From: Selenomonadales bacterium 4137-cl
GTDB lineage: Bacteria; Bacillota; Negativicutes; Sporomusales; UBA7701
Assembly: GCA_032334055.1 (NCBI GenBank)
Contig: JAUOZS010000001.1
Location: 1,772,501 to 1,836,500 of the forward strand
Direction: 5' to 3'
Length of the DNA: 64,000 nucleotides
Under the pieces are notes generated by a model, which worked only from the letters and a program-made list of their open reading frames with translations, made no database searches and was not told the origin of the DNA. The stretch's first letter is position 1, and each line of letters begins with the position of its first letter. Positions 7,185 to 16,261 of this stretch are shown here, piece after piece. The translations under genes and the position numbers were made by a program.

Positions 7185-9218
7185 TCAAAATCCCGGCAAT
7201 CGCAGCCAGGAAGGCAGCTTCCAGCCCGGCTTCCGTTCCTGCTCCTTCTGTCCGCCCTGCCCGGGACGGCCTTCCCGCTCGGGCAGCTTCTGGCCCGGCC
7301 TGGTGCGGGGATCGATAGCCGTCGGCTCGCTGCCCCTGACGAATGCGCTATACTCCGTCTCCTCGCAGCCGCCGCTGGCCAGCATGCCCGAATCGGCGCA
7401 CACCGGCACCCCCGTTACGACCCCCGGCGGCACGGGAAAATCGGTCGCCTTCGTCCCCTCCACCGCCTTAACCATCATCTGGCCCCACAGAGCCGAAACC
7501 TCCGTCCCGGAAATACCCACCGGCGTGCGGTTGTCGTTGCCGATGAAAATCCCTGTCAACAGTTCGGGCGTATAGCCAACGAACCAGGCCGTCTCGTAAT
7601 TGTCGGTCGTCCCCGTCTTACCGGCTGCCGGCCGGCCGAGATTTGCCGGCGTAGCCGTACCGTCCTGCAACACCCCCTTCAGGATATCGGTCATGATATA
7701 AGCCACCTCGGGCGACAACACCGACTGCTGAACCACCCTCGATTCCTCCAGTACCTGGTCGTTCTCGTCCAGTACCCTCAGCACGGCCACGGGGCGTGAA
7801 ACGACGCCCCCGTTCGCGAACGCCGTATAGGCCGTGCAAAGCTCCATCAGGCTCACGCCCTGCGTCAGCCCGCCCAATGCCGACGCCAGGTTATCATCCT
7901 CCGGCACCAGCGTCGTGATCCCCAGGCTGCGGGCGAGATTAAGCACGTTCGCCATTCCCACCTGCCGCCCCGTCTTGACCGCCGCCACATTCACCGACCA
8001 GCGCACGGCCTTCTTCATCGTTACCGGCCCGCGATACTTTTTGTCGTAATTCTGGGGCGAATAACCGCCGAAATTTATCCGCTCGTCGATAATGATCGAA
8101 TTGGCCGCCTGGCCCTGCCCCAACGCGGTTGCGTACACGAACGGCTTGAAGGCCGACCCCGGCTGGCGAACCTCTGCCGTCACGCGGTTGATCTGGCTCT
8201 CCTCGTAATTCCGCCCCCCCACCATCGCCCGAATATAACCGTTCCTGGGATCGAGCGACAGCACCGCCCCCTGAAACTTGCCCAGCACCGCCTCCGCCGC
8301 CTGCTGCAGATTAATGTCGAGCGTCGTATAGACCTTCAGCCCCCCCTTATAGACACGATTGGCCCCATATCGCCCTACAAGCTCCTTGGCGACATAGTCC
8401 AAAAAATACGAAGCCTGCACCACCCGCCGTTTCTTGCCTGCCAGGACGATTGGCTCGCGCTGGGCTGCTTCGGCCTGCTCCTGGCTGATATAGCCGGCGT
8501 TTGCCATCCCCTGCAGCACCGTGCCCCGGCGCTTGAGCGCCGCCCGCATATCGGCGTACGGCGAGAAAATACCCGGCCCCCGGGGCAGCCCGGCCACCAG
8601 CGCGCTCTCAGACAACGAAAGTTCGGCCGCGTGTTTACCGAAATACACCTGTGACGCCGCTTCGACGCCATAAGCGCCCTCGCCGAAATAAACCTGATTA
8701 AGATACGCCTGGAGGATCTCCTCCTTGGAAAACTTCCGTTCGATTATCAGCGCCAGCAGCGCTTCGTTGAGCTTGCGACTTAGCGTCTTCTCCTGGGTCA
8801 GAAACATCTCCCGCGCCAATTGCTGCGTGATCGTACTGCCCCCCTCCACCAACCCGCCGTAGCGAAGATTGACCCAGACCGCCCGCAAAATACCGATCGG
8901 GTCGACGCCGAGATGATGATAAAAGCGGATATCCTCATTAGCGACGATCGCCTGCGGCACATATTGGGAAACATTGCCCAACGTCACCACTATCCGGTTC
9001 TCCTCGAACAATTTCGCGATCGGCTGCCCTTTGACATCGAAAACCTGCGTCGCCGCCTTCATTGTCAGATTCTCCAGATTATCGGTGCGCGGCAAGGAAA
9101 AAAAGGCACAGCCAGCCGCTGAAAATAGCACCATCGCTGACGCCACGATCAAGGCGTCGACGGCATACTCCCGCCAGACCGCAAATAGCCCGCGGCGCCG
9201 GCGGCCATGATCGTTCAT
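7185..9218 (-). CDS. Class A penicillin-binding protein (PBP1A family)
   Basis: 677 aa bifunctional peptidoglycan synthase. A cytoplasmic basic tail and one membrane anchor (about 18-42) are followed by a GT51 glycosyltransferase domain with ANEDIRFYHHLGVD and GGSTITQQLAR. The transpeptidase domain carries SAFK (SxxK nucleophile), SVN and KTGTT. The C-terminal tail is proline- and basic-rich. It polymerises and cross-links glycan strands outside the membrane. The ATG start has GGAG about 10 bases upstream. It is divergent from the polysaccharide deacetylase, sharing a 120-bp gap. Confidence 0.93.
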   Translation of the reverse strand: MNDHGRRRRGLFAVWREYAVDALIVASAMVLFSAAGCAFFSLPRTDNLENLTMKAATQVFDVKGQPIAKLFEENRIVVTLGNVSQYVPQAIVANEDIRFYHHLGVDPIGILRAVWVNLRYGGLVEGGSTITQQLAREMFLTQEKTLSRKLNEALLALIIERKFSKEEILQAYLNQVYFGEGAYGVEAASQVYFGKHAAELSLSESALVAGLPRGPGIFSPYADMRAALKRRGTVLQGMANAGYISQEQAEAAQREPIVLAGKKRRVVQASYFLDYVAKELVGRYGANRVYKGGLKVYTTLDINLQQAAEAVLGKFQGAVLSLDPRNGYIRAMVGGRNYEESQINRVTAEVRQPGSAFKPFVYATALGQGQAANSIIIDERINFGGYSPQNYDKKYRGPVTMKKAVRWSVNVAAVKTGRQVGMANVLNLARSLGITTLVPEDDNLASALGGLTQGVSLMELCTAYTAFANGGVVSRPVAVLRVLDENDQVLEESRVVQQSVLSPEVAYIMTDILKGVLQDGTATPANLGRPAAGKTGTTDNYETAWFVGYTPELLTGIFIGNDNRTPVGISGTEVSALWGQMMVKAVEGTKATDFPVPPGVVTGVPVCADSGMLASGGCEETEYSAFVRGSEPTAIDPRTRPGQKLPEREGRPGQGGQKEQERKPGWKLPSWLRLPGF

Positions 9219-9338
9219 GCCTTCATCACTCCTTTACCGTTAGTATGCCCCAGAGCTTAACAGCTAATTGCGCGGCAGGAATCGTCACCGATAGCGCGAA
9301 AACTACATAATAAACTACATTGTCGTAAGGAAACTGCC

Positions 9339-10253
9339 ATGACCAAAACTACCGCCCTCCTGCGCACCGCCTGCTACGGCGCCGTTATCCTCCTGCTGCT
9401 CCTCCTCTGCGGCCCCCCCGCCCTGCTCGCCTTTCACCGCCCGCCGCCGGCTCCCGTGCAAAAATCCGCCCTTACGCCAGCACCGGACGCCAAGCCGACC
9501 AAGCCTGCCAAGCCAGCTACCCGTGCCGCGGCGGACGGCTTTGTCCCCGCCCCGCCCGGCGGCCCCTTGTACGACACCCTTACCGTCAACCGGCGGCGCG
9601 CGTCAAACCTCCCCACCGAACTGCCGGCAGCCGTTCCCTACTACGGCGAACGCACCGTCTATCTAACCTTTGACGACGGCCCAGACCCCGACGTAACCCC
9701 CGACGTTCTGCGCATCCTACGTCAGGCCGGCGTCCCCGCCACCTTCTTCGTCGTTGGCCTCGAGGCGGAAAAGTCCCCTGACCTCCTTCGCCAGATATAC
9801 CGCGACGGCCACGCCATCGGAAACCACTCCTACAACCACGTCTACCGCGACCTCTACCGCTCGCCGGCCGCCTATACAGCCCAGCTCCGCCGCACCGACG
9901 ACATCCTTATGAAGCATCTCGGCGTCCGGCCCCGGATATCGCGCGCTCCCGGCGGCTCAGCCGGCAGCTTCACCGACGCTTACTGGTCGGCCCTCGCCAC
10001 CGAAGGCTACCGCGATATCGGCTGGAACGTCAGCGCCGAAGACGCCTCCCGGGCAAACGGCGCCGAGATCGCCGCCACCGTCGTCCGGCAAATGGACGAC
10101 GGCAAATACCTCTGGAGCCACGCCATCGTCCTCATGCACGACGGCCGCGGCCACGAAGAAACCGCCCGCGCCCTTCCCGCCATCATAAAATACTTTAAAG
10201 ACCGCAACTTCGAATTCAGGGTGGTAAATCTCGAAACCCCGCCGGCCTGGTAA
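9339..10253 (+). CDS. Secreted polysaccharide deacetylase (NodB/PgdA-type)
   Basis: 304 aa. An N-terminal signal or anchor (about residues 8-30) and a Pro/Ala/Lys-rich linker (35-65) precede a NodB homology domain. Motif 1 TFDDGPDPD holds the catalytic base and metal Asp; motif 2 GNHSYNH gives the two metal His; motif 3 is RAPGGS; the C-terminal HAIVLMHDG supplies the last His. It probably deacetylates peptidoglycan or another GlcNAc polymer outside the cell. AAGGA lies 7 bases before the ATG. It is a single gene ending in a strong terminator. GC-rich third positions match the neighbours. Confidence 0.9.
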   Translation: MTKTTALLRTACYGAVILLLLLLCGPPALLAFHRPPPAPVQKSALTPAPDAKPTKPAKPATRAAADGFVPAPPGGPLYDTLTVNRRRASNLPTELPAAVPYYGERTVYLTFDDGPDPDVTPDVLRILRQAGVPATFFVVGLEAEKSPDLLRQIYRDGHAIGNHSYNHVYRDLYRSPAAYTAQLRRTDDILMKHLGVRPRISRAPGGSAGSFTDAYWSALATEGYRDIGWNVSAEDASRANGAEIAATVVRQMDDGKYLWSHAIVLMHDGRGHEETARALPAIIKYFKDRNFEFRVVNLETPPAW

Positions 10254-10260
10254 CGCAGAA

Positions 10261-10292
10261 AACCGCCCCGGAAAAATTCCGGGGCGGTTTTT
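10261..10292. terminator. Bidirectional intrinsic terminator
   Basis: A perfect stem, AACCGCCCCGGAA with TTCCGGGGCGGTT, is followed by a T-run on the plus strand and by TTTTC on the minus strand. It sits between convergent genes and can serve both the deacetylase (plus) and the permease (minus). Confidence 0.9.
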
Positions 10293-10332
10293 AACGCGTT
10301 TTTTCCTATTAAAATAGCTTATAAAAAATAAC

Positions 10333-11646
10333 TTACGCAACAAATAGCGCGTAGATAATCAACAACCCAGTCTGAGCGATCGCCACCGCCCAGCCGTTGC
10401 GGATCATCGACCCGAGGTCCTTAGACTGCGCGAAGCCCATCATGGCGACCATGTTGCTCCCCGGAATAATGAAATTCGTAACCCGCGTCGCCACAATCAG
10501 CGCCACCGTCCAGGCGATCATCGAAACCCCGTACTGCCCTACCAGCGAAACAAACATCTTGTGGAGCGTCATCAACTCGGCCACCACCGCCCCCGAAATC
10601 CCGAAGGCGCCGATGGCGCCGCCGGCGATGACAACCGCCGTCTTGCCGCCGATCTGGATAAGCGGCATGAGCAGATACGTTATCGCCTTAAAACCGCCGG
10701 CATGCTCCACGTATTTTATCAGCAGCTCAAGAAGGATAAACAGCAGGAAAAGACCGACATTGCCGGCCATGCCCCGAACGACGCCGCGGCAAATATCATC
10801 GAACTTCATCTTGCCGACGAACCCCACCACGAACGCCAGGATCAGCATCACGGAAATAACGTACGGCGTCGCCGCCTTGATGAAAATACCATAGGCGATA
10901 AGGGCAATGAAAAGCCAGATGAAAACATTCGTGGCCCGGCGGCTGGTTTCGGTGGGAGTAAACCCAGCGCTGCTGGACTTTATCGTGTCGTCGTACGGCG
11001 ACTTCTCGGCAGTATCGCGCTGGATGCGCCACATCATCACCCATGCGGCAATCATCGTCACAACGGCGACCGGGATTGCGGCGGTGACAAGCATCGTGCC
11101 GTAGTCAAGCTTGGTCAGGCCGAGCAGCGTCACCACCGGCGGCGTAAACGGCCCCAGCGTCAAAGCTTCCTCGCCCACGCTCTGATACATCACCGCCACC
11201 ATCGCCGGCGACAACCCCACCGCCGCCGCGATCGGATTTACGATCGGCGCGATAATGGCGATCCCGCCGGCCATAGTTCCCAGCAGGCCGACGATGACCA
11301 GCGACGCGAGCATTATTCCCAACGCCGCCTTGCGCTGCGAATTAACACCGATGCCGTACATGATTTTATAAACCAGGGTATGGGCGACCTTTGTCTCGGA
11401 TAATATCTCCCCCAGACCTCGTCCCAGCATGATGATGAGGCCGACCAGCCCGAGGAAAGAGCCCATCGCCTTCGATAGATCCGCCCCCACGCCTACCAGG
11501 CTTTTGGCGTTGATAACCGCGCCGATCACCACGCAGATCACCGTTGCCGGCAACGGGTCCATCTCCCGCAGCACCAGCACCATGTAAACCAGAAGCGGGA
11601 TCAGGCCTACCAGGCCCCACCACAAATTGAAGCTCCCATCAGCCAT
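10333..11646 (-). CDS. Ion-transporter superfamily permease (NhaC/GntP/CitM-like)
   Basis: 437 aa with about 11-12 hydrophobic segments in two halves, joined by a hydrophilic loop near residues 210-235. The layout, with glycine-rich re-entrant regions such as GLLGTMAGGIAIIAPIVNP and EEALTLGPFTPPV, is that of the ion-transporter superfamily (Na+/H+ antiporters and proton- or sodium-coupled carboxylate symporters). GGAGG precedes the ATG by 7 bases. It follows the N-acyl-D-amino-acid deacylase by 35 bp on the same strand. By context I infer that it imports that enzyme's substrate or exports a product, but antiport of Na+ cannot be excluded. Confidence 0.75.
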   Translation of the reverse strand: MADGSFNLWWGLVGLIPLLVYMVLVLREMDPLPATVICVVIGAVINAKSLVGVGADLSKAMGSFLGLVGLIIMLGRGLGEILSETKVAHTLVYKIMYGIGVNSQRKAALGIMLASLVIVGLLGTMAGGIAIIAPIVNPIAAAVGLSPAMVAVMYQSVGEEALTLGPFTPPVVTLLGLTKLDYGTMLVTAAIPVAVVTMIAAWVMMWRIQRDTAEKSPYDDTIKSSSAGFTPTETSRRATNVFIWLFIALIAYGIFIKAATPYVISVMLILAFVVGFVGKMKFDDICRGVVRGMAGNVGLFLLFILLELLIKYVEHAGGFKAITYLLMPLIQIGGKTAVVIAGGAIGAFGISGAVVAELMTLHKMFVSLVGQYGVSMIAWTVALIVATRVTNFIIPGSNMVAMMGFAQSKDLGSMIRNGWAVAIAQTGLLIIYALFVA

Positions 11647-11681
11647 TGGCTTCCCTCCTTATATTAATTTGGCCTCCCCGA

Positions 11682-13283
11682 TTATCCCCGCCTGCGCAGC
11701 ACCTCCCCCCGCCCGTCCCCGGTCAGCCGCCCGGCGGCGACCGCCGGCACGCCGTTGACAAACACATGCTCAATCCCCTCGGGATAGCGGTGGGGATCGG
11801 CGAAGTCAGCCCGGTCGCGAATGCGCCCGGGGTCAAATGCCACGATATCCGCGTTATACCCCGGCTGCAACAGACCCCGGCCGCGGATGCCGAAAATAGC
11901 CGCCGGTAAAGCCGTCATCTTGCGCACCGCCGCTTCGAGAGACAGCAGACCCTGCTCGCGAACATAGCGTCCCAACACCCGCGGGAAAGTGCCGTAATTG
12001 CGGGGGTGAACCATCTTTCCGCCGTCCTTGGCGGGGTCCAGACCGCTGCCGTCGCTGCCCACCGCCACGAAATCACTGACTATTATGCCTTCCAGGTCTT
12101 CGCTGCTGAGCGAAAAATAAATCGCCTCAACCGCGCCGCCTTCCTCCTTAAGCAGAGCCACCACCGCATCCTCGGGAGCCAGCAGGCGGTCCCAGGCCAG
12201 TTCGGCAATCGACCGGCCGACATACTTCCCGTTTGCCCCGGTCCGCAACGAAGCGATTCTGACCCGCTCCGGCCCGCCCCGTACCGTCATCTCCTCACGA
12301 ACCGCCTGGCGGATACGGGAATGAAGGTCGGCGTCAGCCAGCCGCCAAAGCATCGCCTCAGTCCCGCCATCCTGCACCCAGCCTGGCAGTAGAGCGGTCA
12401 GCGATGTAGACGTGGCCTCGTAAGGATACTGATCCGCCCACACATCCACCCCTTGGGAACGGGCCTCATCGAGCCTGGCCAGCGCCGCCCGCCCCTGCCC
12501 CCAGTAGGGCTGGCCGATGGCCTTGAGGTGAGAGATCAACACCCGCGCTCCGCTGGAAGCGGCAATCGACACGGCTTCTTCCACCGCCGCCGGCAAAGTC
12601 TTGCTCTCGCCGCGGATATGGCTGGCGTATACCGCCCCGTTAGCAGCCAGCACGCCGGCCAGTTCGGCAAGCTCCGCCGTGGCCGCGAAACTGCCGGGAG
12701 GATAGATTAACCCCGTCGACATCCCCCACGCTCCCTGCTTGAGCGACCTTGATAGCAGCGTTTTCATCTCATCCATTTCGGCCGCGGTCGGCACCCGGTC
12801 GTCTGACCCCATTACCGCTATTCTTAGAGCCCCGTGCGCCACCATGGGAGCAAGGTTGCGCCCCGGCCCGATCCTTTCTACTGCGCTGGCGTAACCGTCC
12901 ATATCTTCCCAATCGATCCCTCCCGGCGGCAACTCCCCCTCCATCGTCGCCAGGTATGTCTCCAGCTCGCGCCGGCGCCTCCCGGCGCCGACAGGGAAGA
13001 GACCGATACCGCAGTTGCCCATCACCTCGGTCGTCACGCCCTGCATCACCTTGCTAGGGCCGAGCGGCGCGTGGAAAACCGTACGATCACTGTGAGTATG
13101 ACTGTCTATAAAGCCTGGGGCCACAACCAGGCCGTCGGCGTCAATGACCTTAGCGCCGGCGGCCGAAAGCTGCGGCCCCATCGCGACAATCTTCCCCTCC
13201 GCCAACAGCACATCGGCCCTCGCGCCCGCACGTCCGCTACCGTCCAAAACCAAACCGTCTTTCAAAAGATAATTCACAGCCAT
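11682..13283 (-). CDS. N-acyl-D-amino-acid deacylase family amidohydrolase
   Basis: 533 aa metal-dependent hydrolase of the D-aminoacylase group, which removes acyl groups from N-acyl-D-amino acids. The family layout is an N-terminal beta sandwich, an (alpha/beta)8 barrel with the metal motif GFIDSHTHSD, a second metal region ISHLKAIG, then GSDGSG with the catalytic Asp near the C-terminus and HPRNYGTFPRVLG, which is highly conserved in D-aminoacylases. The frame is open upstream through a terminator hairpin, so I place the start at the ATG at 13283, where MAVNYLLKDG is the normal family beginning; its ribosome binding site (AGCGGGGA) is modest. Expression is probably controlled by the attenuator immediately upstream. 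It is cotranscribed with the permease. Confidence 0.88.
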   Translation of the reverse strand: MAVNYLLKDGLVLDGSGRAGARADVLLAEGKIVAMGPQLSAAGAKVIDADGLVVAPGFIDSHTHSDRTVFHAPLGPSKVMQGVTTEVMGNCGIGLFPVGAGRRRRELETYLATMEGELPPGGIDWEDMDGYASAVERIGPGRNLAPMVAHGALRIAVMGSDDRVPTAAEMDEMKTLLSRSLKQGAWGMSTGLIYPPGSFAATAELAELAGVLAANGAVYASHIRGESKTLPAAVEEAVSIAASSGARVLISHLKAIGQPYWGQGRAALARLDEARSQGVDVWADQYPYEATSTSLTALLPGWVQDGGTEAMLWRLADADLHSRIRQAVREEMTVRGGPERVRIASLRTGANGKYVGRSIAELAWDRLLAPEDAVVALLKEEGGAVEAIYFSLSSEDLEGIIVSDFVAVGSDGSGLDPAKDGGKMVHPRNYGTFPRVLGRYVREQGLLSLEAAVRKMTALPAAIFGIRGRGLLQPGYNADIVAFDPGRIRDRADFADPHRYPEGIEHVFVNGVPAVAAGRLTGDGRGEVLRRRG

Positions 13284-13296
13284 TCCCCGCTTTCCT

Positions 13297-13378
13297 AAAA
13301 AATAAAACCAGCAAAACAAGCCCACCCCCATTGGTAGATGGCTGTCTTGCTGGATTTCACCTGCGTAAGGCAAATGAA
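13297..13378 (-). promoter_or_regulatory. Attenuator-like leader with intrinsic terminator before the deacylase
   Basis: The minus-strand leader first forms a 9-bp hairpin (TTCATTTGC / GCAGGTGAA, at 13356-13378). A strong terminator hairpin follows at once: CCAGCAAGACAGCC pairs with GGGCTTGTTTTGCTGG (13308-13353), then TTTTATTTTTT (13297-13307). The deacylase ribosome binding site begins directly after the T-run, leaving no room for a promoter between terminator and gene. Transcripts must therefore read through, which implies conditional termination. The inner part of the terminator could hold alternative pairings. I recognise no known riboswitch class, T-box or ribosomal leader. Confidence 0.6.
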
Positions 13379-13405
13379 GCAGCGTCAATATTGAACTGTA
13401 ACTAT

Positions 13406-13434
13406 AAATTAGCAAAAAAACCGGAAACTGTCAA
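13406..13434 (-). promoter_or_regulatory. Sigma-A promoter of the deacylase leader
   Basis: TTGACA (13429-13434) and TAATTT (13406-13411) are 17 bp apart. The -35 box lies only 4 bases past the stop codon of the DUF3870 gene. Predicted initiation near 13399 gives a leader of about 115 nt. Confidence 0.65.
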
Positions 13435-13438
13435 CACT

Positions 13439-13807
13439 TTAGCGCTTGCGCTGAAAATCTTCCTGCCGGGTCAGGTGATCGCCTCTCAGCCCTTGCTTAT
13501 AAAGACGGTAGCGGCGCTGAGCCTCCTTGAAGGCCACAATAATCGCCTTCTGCGAAGCCCCGAAATAGCGGTTCTCGATCTCACTGCGGATCGCCTCCCC
13601 GTCAGTGAGCATGTTTCGCCCCTTGAACAGACTGTCGAGAAAATCATACGTGCTCTTCATCATAACGGAGCTGCCGCAGCTTTCGATAACATCGGTGTCG
13701 CGGTCGATCACTAAACCGAGCATGAACCGACCATACTGCTGGGTGATGGGATTACTCATCTGCGATTTGGAGTCACCGATAATGTAGACGGTATTGGGAG
13801 AATACAT
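13439..13807 (-). CDS. DUF3870 domain-containing protein
   Basis: 122 aa; the whole protein is the DUF3870 domain, a family of unknown function. The N-terminus MYSPNTVYIIGDSKS and the GLVIDRDTDVIESCGSS segment are the recognisable parts, and the C-terminus is basic. The ATG at 13807 has GAGGAGG about 9 bases upstream, so an upstream extension of 12 codons is not used. It lies directly upstream of the deacylase/permease pair. I infer from memory, not from a search, that DUF3870 genes are often found with amidohydrolase genes. Confidence 0.7.
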   Translation of the reverse strand: MYSPNTVYIIGDSKSQMSNPITQQYGRFMLGLVIDRDTDVIESCGSSVMMKSTYDFLDSLFKGRNMLTDGEAIRSEIENRYFGASQKAIIVAFKEAQRRYRLYKQGLRGDHLTRQEDFQRKR

Positions 13808-13875
13808 ACCGCGGCCCCTCCTCCGGAAGATTATGCTACCCATTCGCCGCCGGCCGCGTTTCTCCTTCCCGGCAT

Positions 13876-13904
13876 AAAAAAAAGCCGCCCCCGAAGGAAC
13901 GGCT
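13876..13904 (-). terminator. Intrinsic terminator after the MCP gene
   Basis: An AGCCG...CGGCT stem closed by a UUCG-type tetraloop is followed by eight T on the minus strand. Confidence 0.88.
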
Positions 13905-13928
13905 GGGGAAACATTGTCTGCCGCAAAC

Positions 13929-14774
13929 TCAGACCTCTGCCGTCAGCAGCGACTCAGCCATGCCGTCAAGCTCGCCGGCCAACTCGCCGATCTGCTCGGT
14001 TTCTTTGGCAACATGAGTAATAGCGCCGGCCACTTGGGTAATAACTTCCTTAACCTCGTGCATCTGGCGGTAATTATCCTCGCTATCCGCCTGCACCGTG
14101 CGGATGATCCCCTCAATACGCTTGACGGAGTTCCCGCTCGTGGCCGCCAACTTGCGGATCTCTTCCGCAACCACGCCGAACCCGCGGCCCTGCTCCCCGA
14201 CTCTCGCCGCCTCGATTGCCGCGTTGAGCCCCAGAAGATTGGTTTGCGCCGTAATATCCTTAATAACCTGCAGTACCTCGTCAGTCTCCCTCACCCGGGC
14301 GGCCGACACGGCAGCGGTTTGGGCCACCGTCCCGCTGATATCGGCGATCTGTTGCGTCTGCGCCGATATTTCCTCCGCGGTCCCCGCCAAAGTGCTTATA
14401 CTGTCGGTCAGCTTATCCGCCATCTCTTTCAGGCGTTCCTGCCTGTCCACCGGTTCCGCCACCGAAATCGCGCCGATAGCTTCCCCTTGGCTGTTGCGAA
14501 TTGGATAGGCATAGGCGATATAAGGCACCCCAAACAAGGATTTATCGCCCCGGACCACGAACCGGCCGTTCTCGGCCACCGCCTTCGCCACCGACGTTCC
14601 CGGTTTCAAAGGAGTGCCGGGTGTGATATTAAGATTTATTTTTGCGCTCGGCTTAGCCACGAGATACTTTTCCTTGTCGGTAACAGCAACGCAAAAATCG
14701 TTGGGCAACAGGTCGGTCAATATCGGCGCTACTGTCAGATAATGGGCCAAATACTCTTCATCGGCCATAACCAT
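13929..14774 (-). CDS. Soluble methyl-accepting chemotaxis protein
   Basis: 281 aa with no membrane segment. Residues 1-115 form a sensor region with alternating strands ([46 protein letters not shown]) that looks like a PAS/Cache-type fold. Residues 120-275 are the coiled-coil MCP signalling domain, with the conserved tip [23 protein letters not shown]. Without an anchor it must sense an internal signal or join a cytoplasmic array. GGAGG lies 11 bases before the ATG. It stands between the sigma-54 operon and the DUF3870 cassette, bounded by terminators on both sides, so it is transcribed alone. A role in sensing substrates of the neighbouring operons is only a suggestion. Confidence 0.85.
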   Translation of the reverse strand: MVMADEEYLAHYLTVAPILTDLLPNDFCVAVTDKEKYLVAKPSAKINLNITPGTPLKPGTSVAKAVAENGRFVVRGDKSLFGVPYIAYAYPIRNSQGEAIGAISVAEPVDRQERLKEMADKLTDSISTLAGTAEEISAQTQQIADISGTVAQTAAVSAARVRETDEVLQVIKDITAQTNLLGLNAAIEAARVGEQGRGFGVVAEEIRKLAATSGNSVKRIEGIIRTVQADSEDNYRQMHEVKEVITQVAGAITHVAKETEQIGELAGELDGMAESLLTAEV

Positions 14775-14835
14775 TGCTTCCTATTCCTCCTTCCGACCGG
14801 GCGCCAGCCGCAGCCGGCCGCATCGGCCGCCAGCC

Positions 14836-14869
14836 GTTAGAAAGCCTGCCTCACGGCAGGCTTTCTAAC
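14836..14869 (-). terminator. Terminator after the AtoE operon
   Basis: A perfect 15-bp inverted repeat, GTTAGAAAGCCTGCC with its complement, encloses a 4-nt loop (GTGA on the minus strand). The GC core followed by CTTTCT resembles a terminator although the T-run is short. It ends the BKACE-dehydrogenase-AtoE transcript. Confidence 0.75.
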
Positions 14870-14880
14870 GTGATGAACTT

Positions 14881-16224
14881 CTACATCATAATTTTCGGCA
14901 GGATTAGGAGACCGGCGGTGACGATTACCAGCCAGAACACGCAGATGAAGGCCATGAAACCCCAGACTTCCTTCAGCTTCATGCCCACGAGCGCCAGAGC
15001 GGGGATGACGTACAGCGGCTGGATGAGGTTGGTCACCTCGTCGCCGTGGACGAAAGCGTTCATTACCAGCGGGATGTTGGCGTTCAGAGCCTTCGCGGCC
15101 TCCATGAGGATCGGCCCCTGGACGATCCACTGGCCGCCCTGGGACGGGATGAACAGATTGGCGAACGCCGCCGAGAAGAACGACCACGCGTAAATAGTAT
15201 CCGCGGTCGCCACCTTGATTAGCAGACCGGCGATGACCTTGGCGAGACCGGACGAGGTCATCATGCCCATGATGCCGCCATAGAACGGGAATTGCAGCAT
15301 AACTTCGGCCGCCGGACGCATCATGTCTTTGAAAGCGGTAACGAATTTGCTGGGGGTGTTGTAAAGGAAAGTGTTCAACGTCAGGAACATGAAGATAACG
15401 AAGTTGAAATTGAGCGACTTAATTATGCCCTTGGTCATAAAACTGTCAATGATGACCGCCAGTCCGGCCAAACCGATGAGCAGCATCAGCACGCGGCTGC
15501 TGTTCATCTTGTCTGCCAGCGTTTCCTGCTCGTCCCTGGCGACAGTTGCGGCGATGGCCGGCTCTTCTTTAGGTTGATAGGTTATCAATTCGTTGGCAGG
15601 CGGCTTCGTGTATACGCCCAGCAGTATGACCGTGACAACCATCACGAAAAACAGCACCGTATTGATCGGGTTGTAAACCGTCACATCCTGGGTCCAGATG
15701 CCGATGGCTTTCTCCATGAAGTGCCCCTTGGTCGCCACCAGGGCGTACACACTCGCACTCGGGCACCAGGTCTGGCCAAGCACCATGGTGGTGTAACCGG
15801 CCGCGATCGCCAGCGGGAAGTGCAGGCCCTTGACGTTGCGCGACAACTGCATCGCGAAGATCGGCGTGAGGATGGATGAAAATGCCCAGTTGATCAAACT
15901 GGAAACAAAGCCGAAGACAAGCATGACCACCATGGCCACCGACGCCGAACTCGGCATCCTGGCCACCCGGGCGAGAAACCTCTCGACCAGCGGCGCCTTG
16001 GCCGCCGCCCCGCAGCAGATGACCATGAACGACATCTGGAACGCGAAGCCGATCATCGTCCACAGGCCGTTATACCAGCCAAGCACCAGCTTCAGAGGTC
16101 CGCCGTCGCTCACCACCAGGCCAAAGACAAAAGCCAGCAAGGTGAGAATGACGCAGAACACGAAAGAATCGGGGATGTACCGGTCGGCAGCGAACTGGAA
16201 CGCCCTGGATATCCTCCACAGCAT
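14881..16224 (-). CDS. atoE: AtoE-family short-chain fatty acid permease
   Basis: 447 aa with about 11-12 membrane segments. The family pattern is clear: N-terminal ADRYIPDSFVFCVILTLLAF, SLINWAFSSILTPIFA, GQTWCPSAS and, late in the protein, FIPSQGGQWIVQGP with HGDEVTNLIQPLY. AtoE proteins import short-chain carboxylates such as acetoacetate, butyrate or hydroxybutyrate across the cytoplasmic membrane. GGAGGG lies 8 bases before the ATG. It is the last gene of the three-gene sigma-54-type operon, 37 bp after the dehydrogenase. Its cargo is presumably a substrate or product of the two enzymes (inference). Confidence 0.9.
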   Translation of the reverse strand: MLWRISRAFQFAADRYIPDSFVFCVILTLLAFVFGLVVSDGGPLKLVLGWYNGLWTMIGFAFQMSFMVICCGAAAKAPLVERFLARVARMPSSASVAMVVMLVFGFVSSLINWAFSSILTPIFAMQLSRNVKGLHFPLAIAAGYTTMVLGQTWCPSASVYALVATKGHFMEKAIGIWTQDVTVYNPINTVLFFVMVVTVILLGVYTKPPANELITYQPKEEPAIAATVARDEQETLADKMNSSRVLMLLIGLAGLAVIIDSFMTKGIIKSLNFNFVIFMFLTLNTFLYNTPSKFVTAFKDMMRPAAEVMLQFPFYGGIMGMMTSSGLAKVIAGLLIKVATADTIYAWSFFSAAFANLFIPSQGGQWIVQGPILMEAAKALNANIPLVMNAFVHGDEVTNLIQPLYVIPALALVGMKLKEVWGFMAFICVFWLVIVTAGLLILPKIMM

Positions 16225-16261
16225 AGAATCAGCCCTCCCTAAACATTATAAATTCCGGGAA

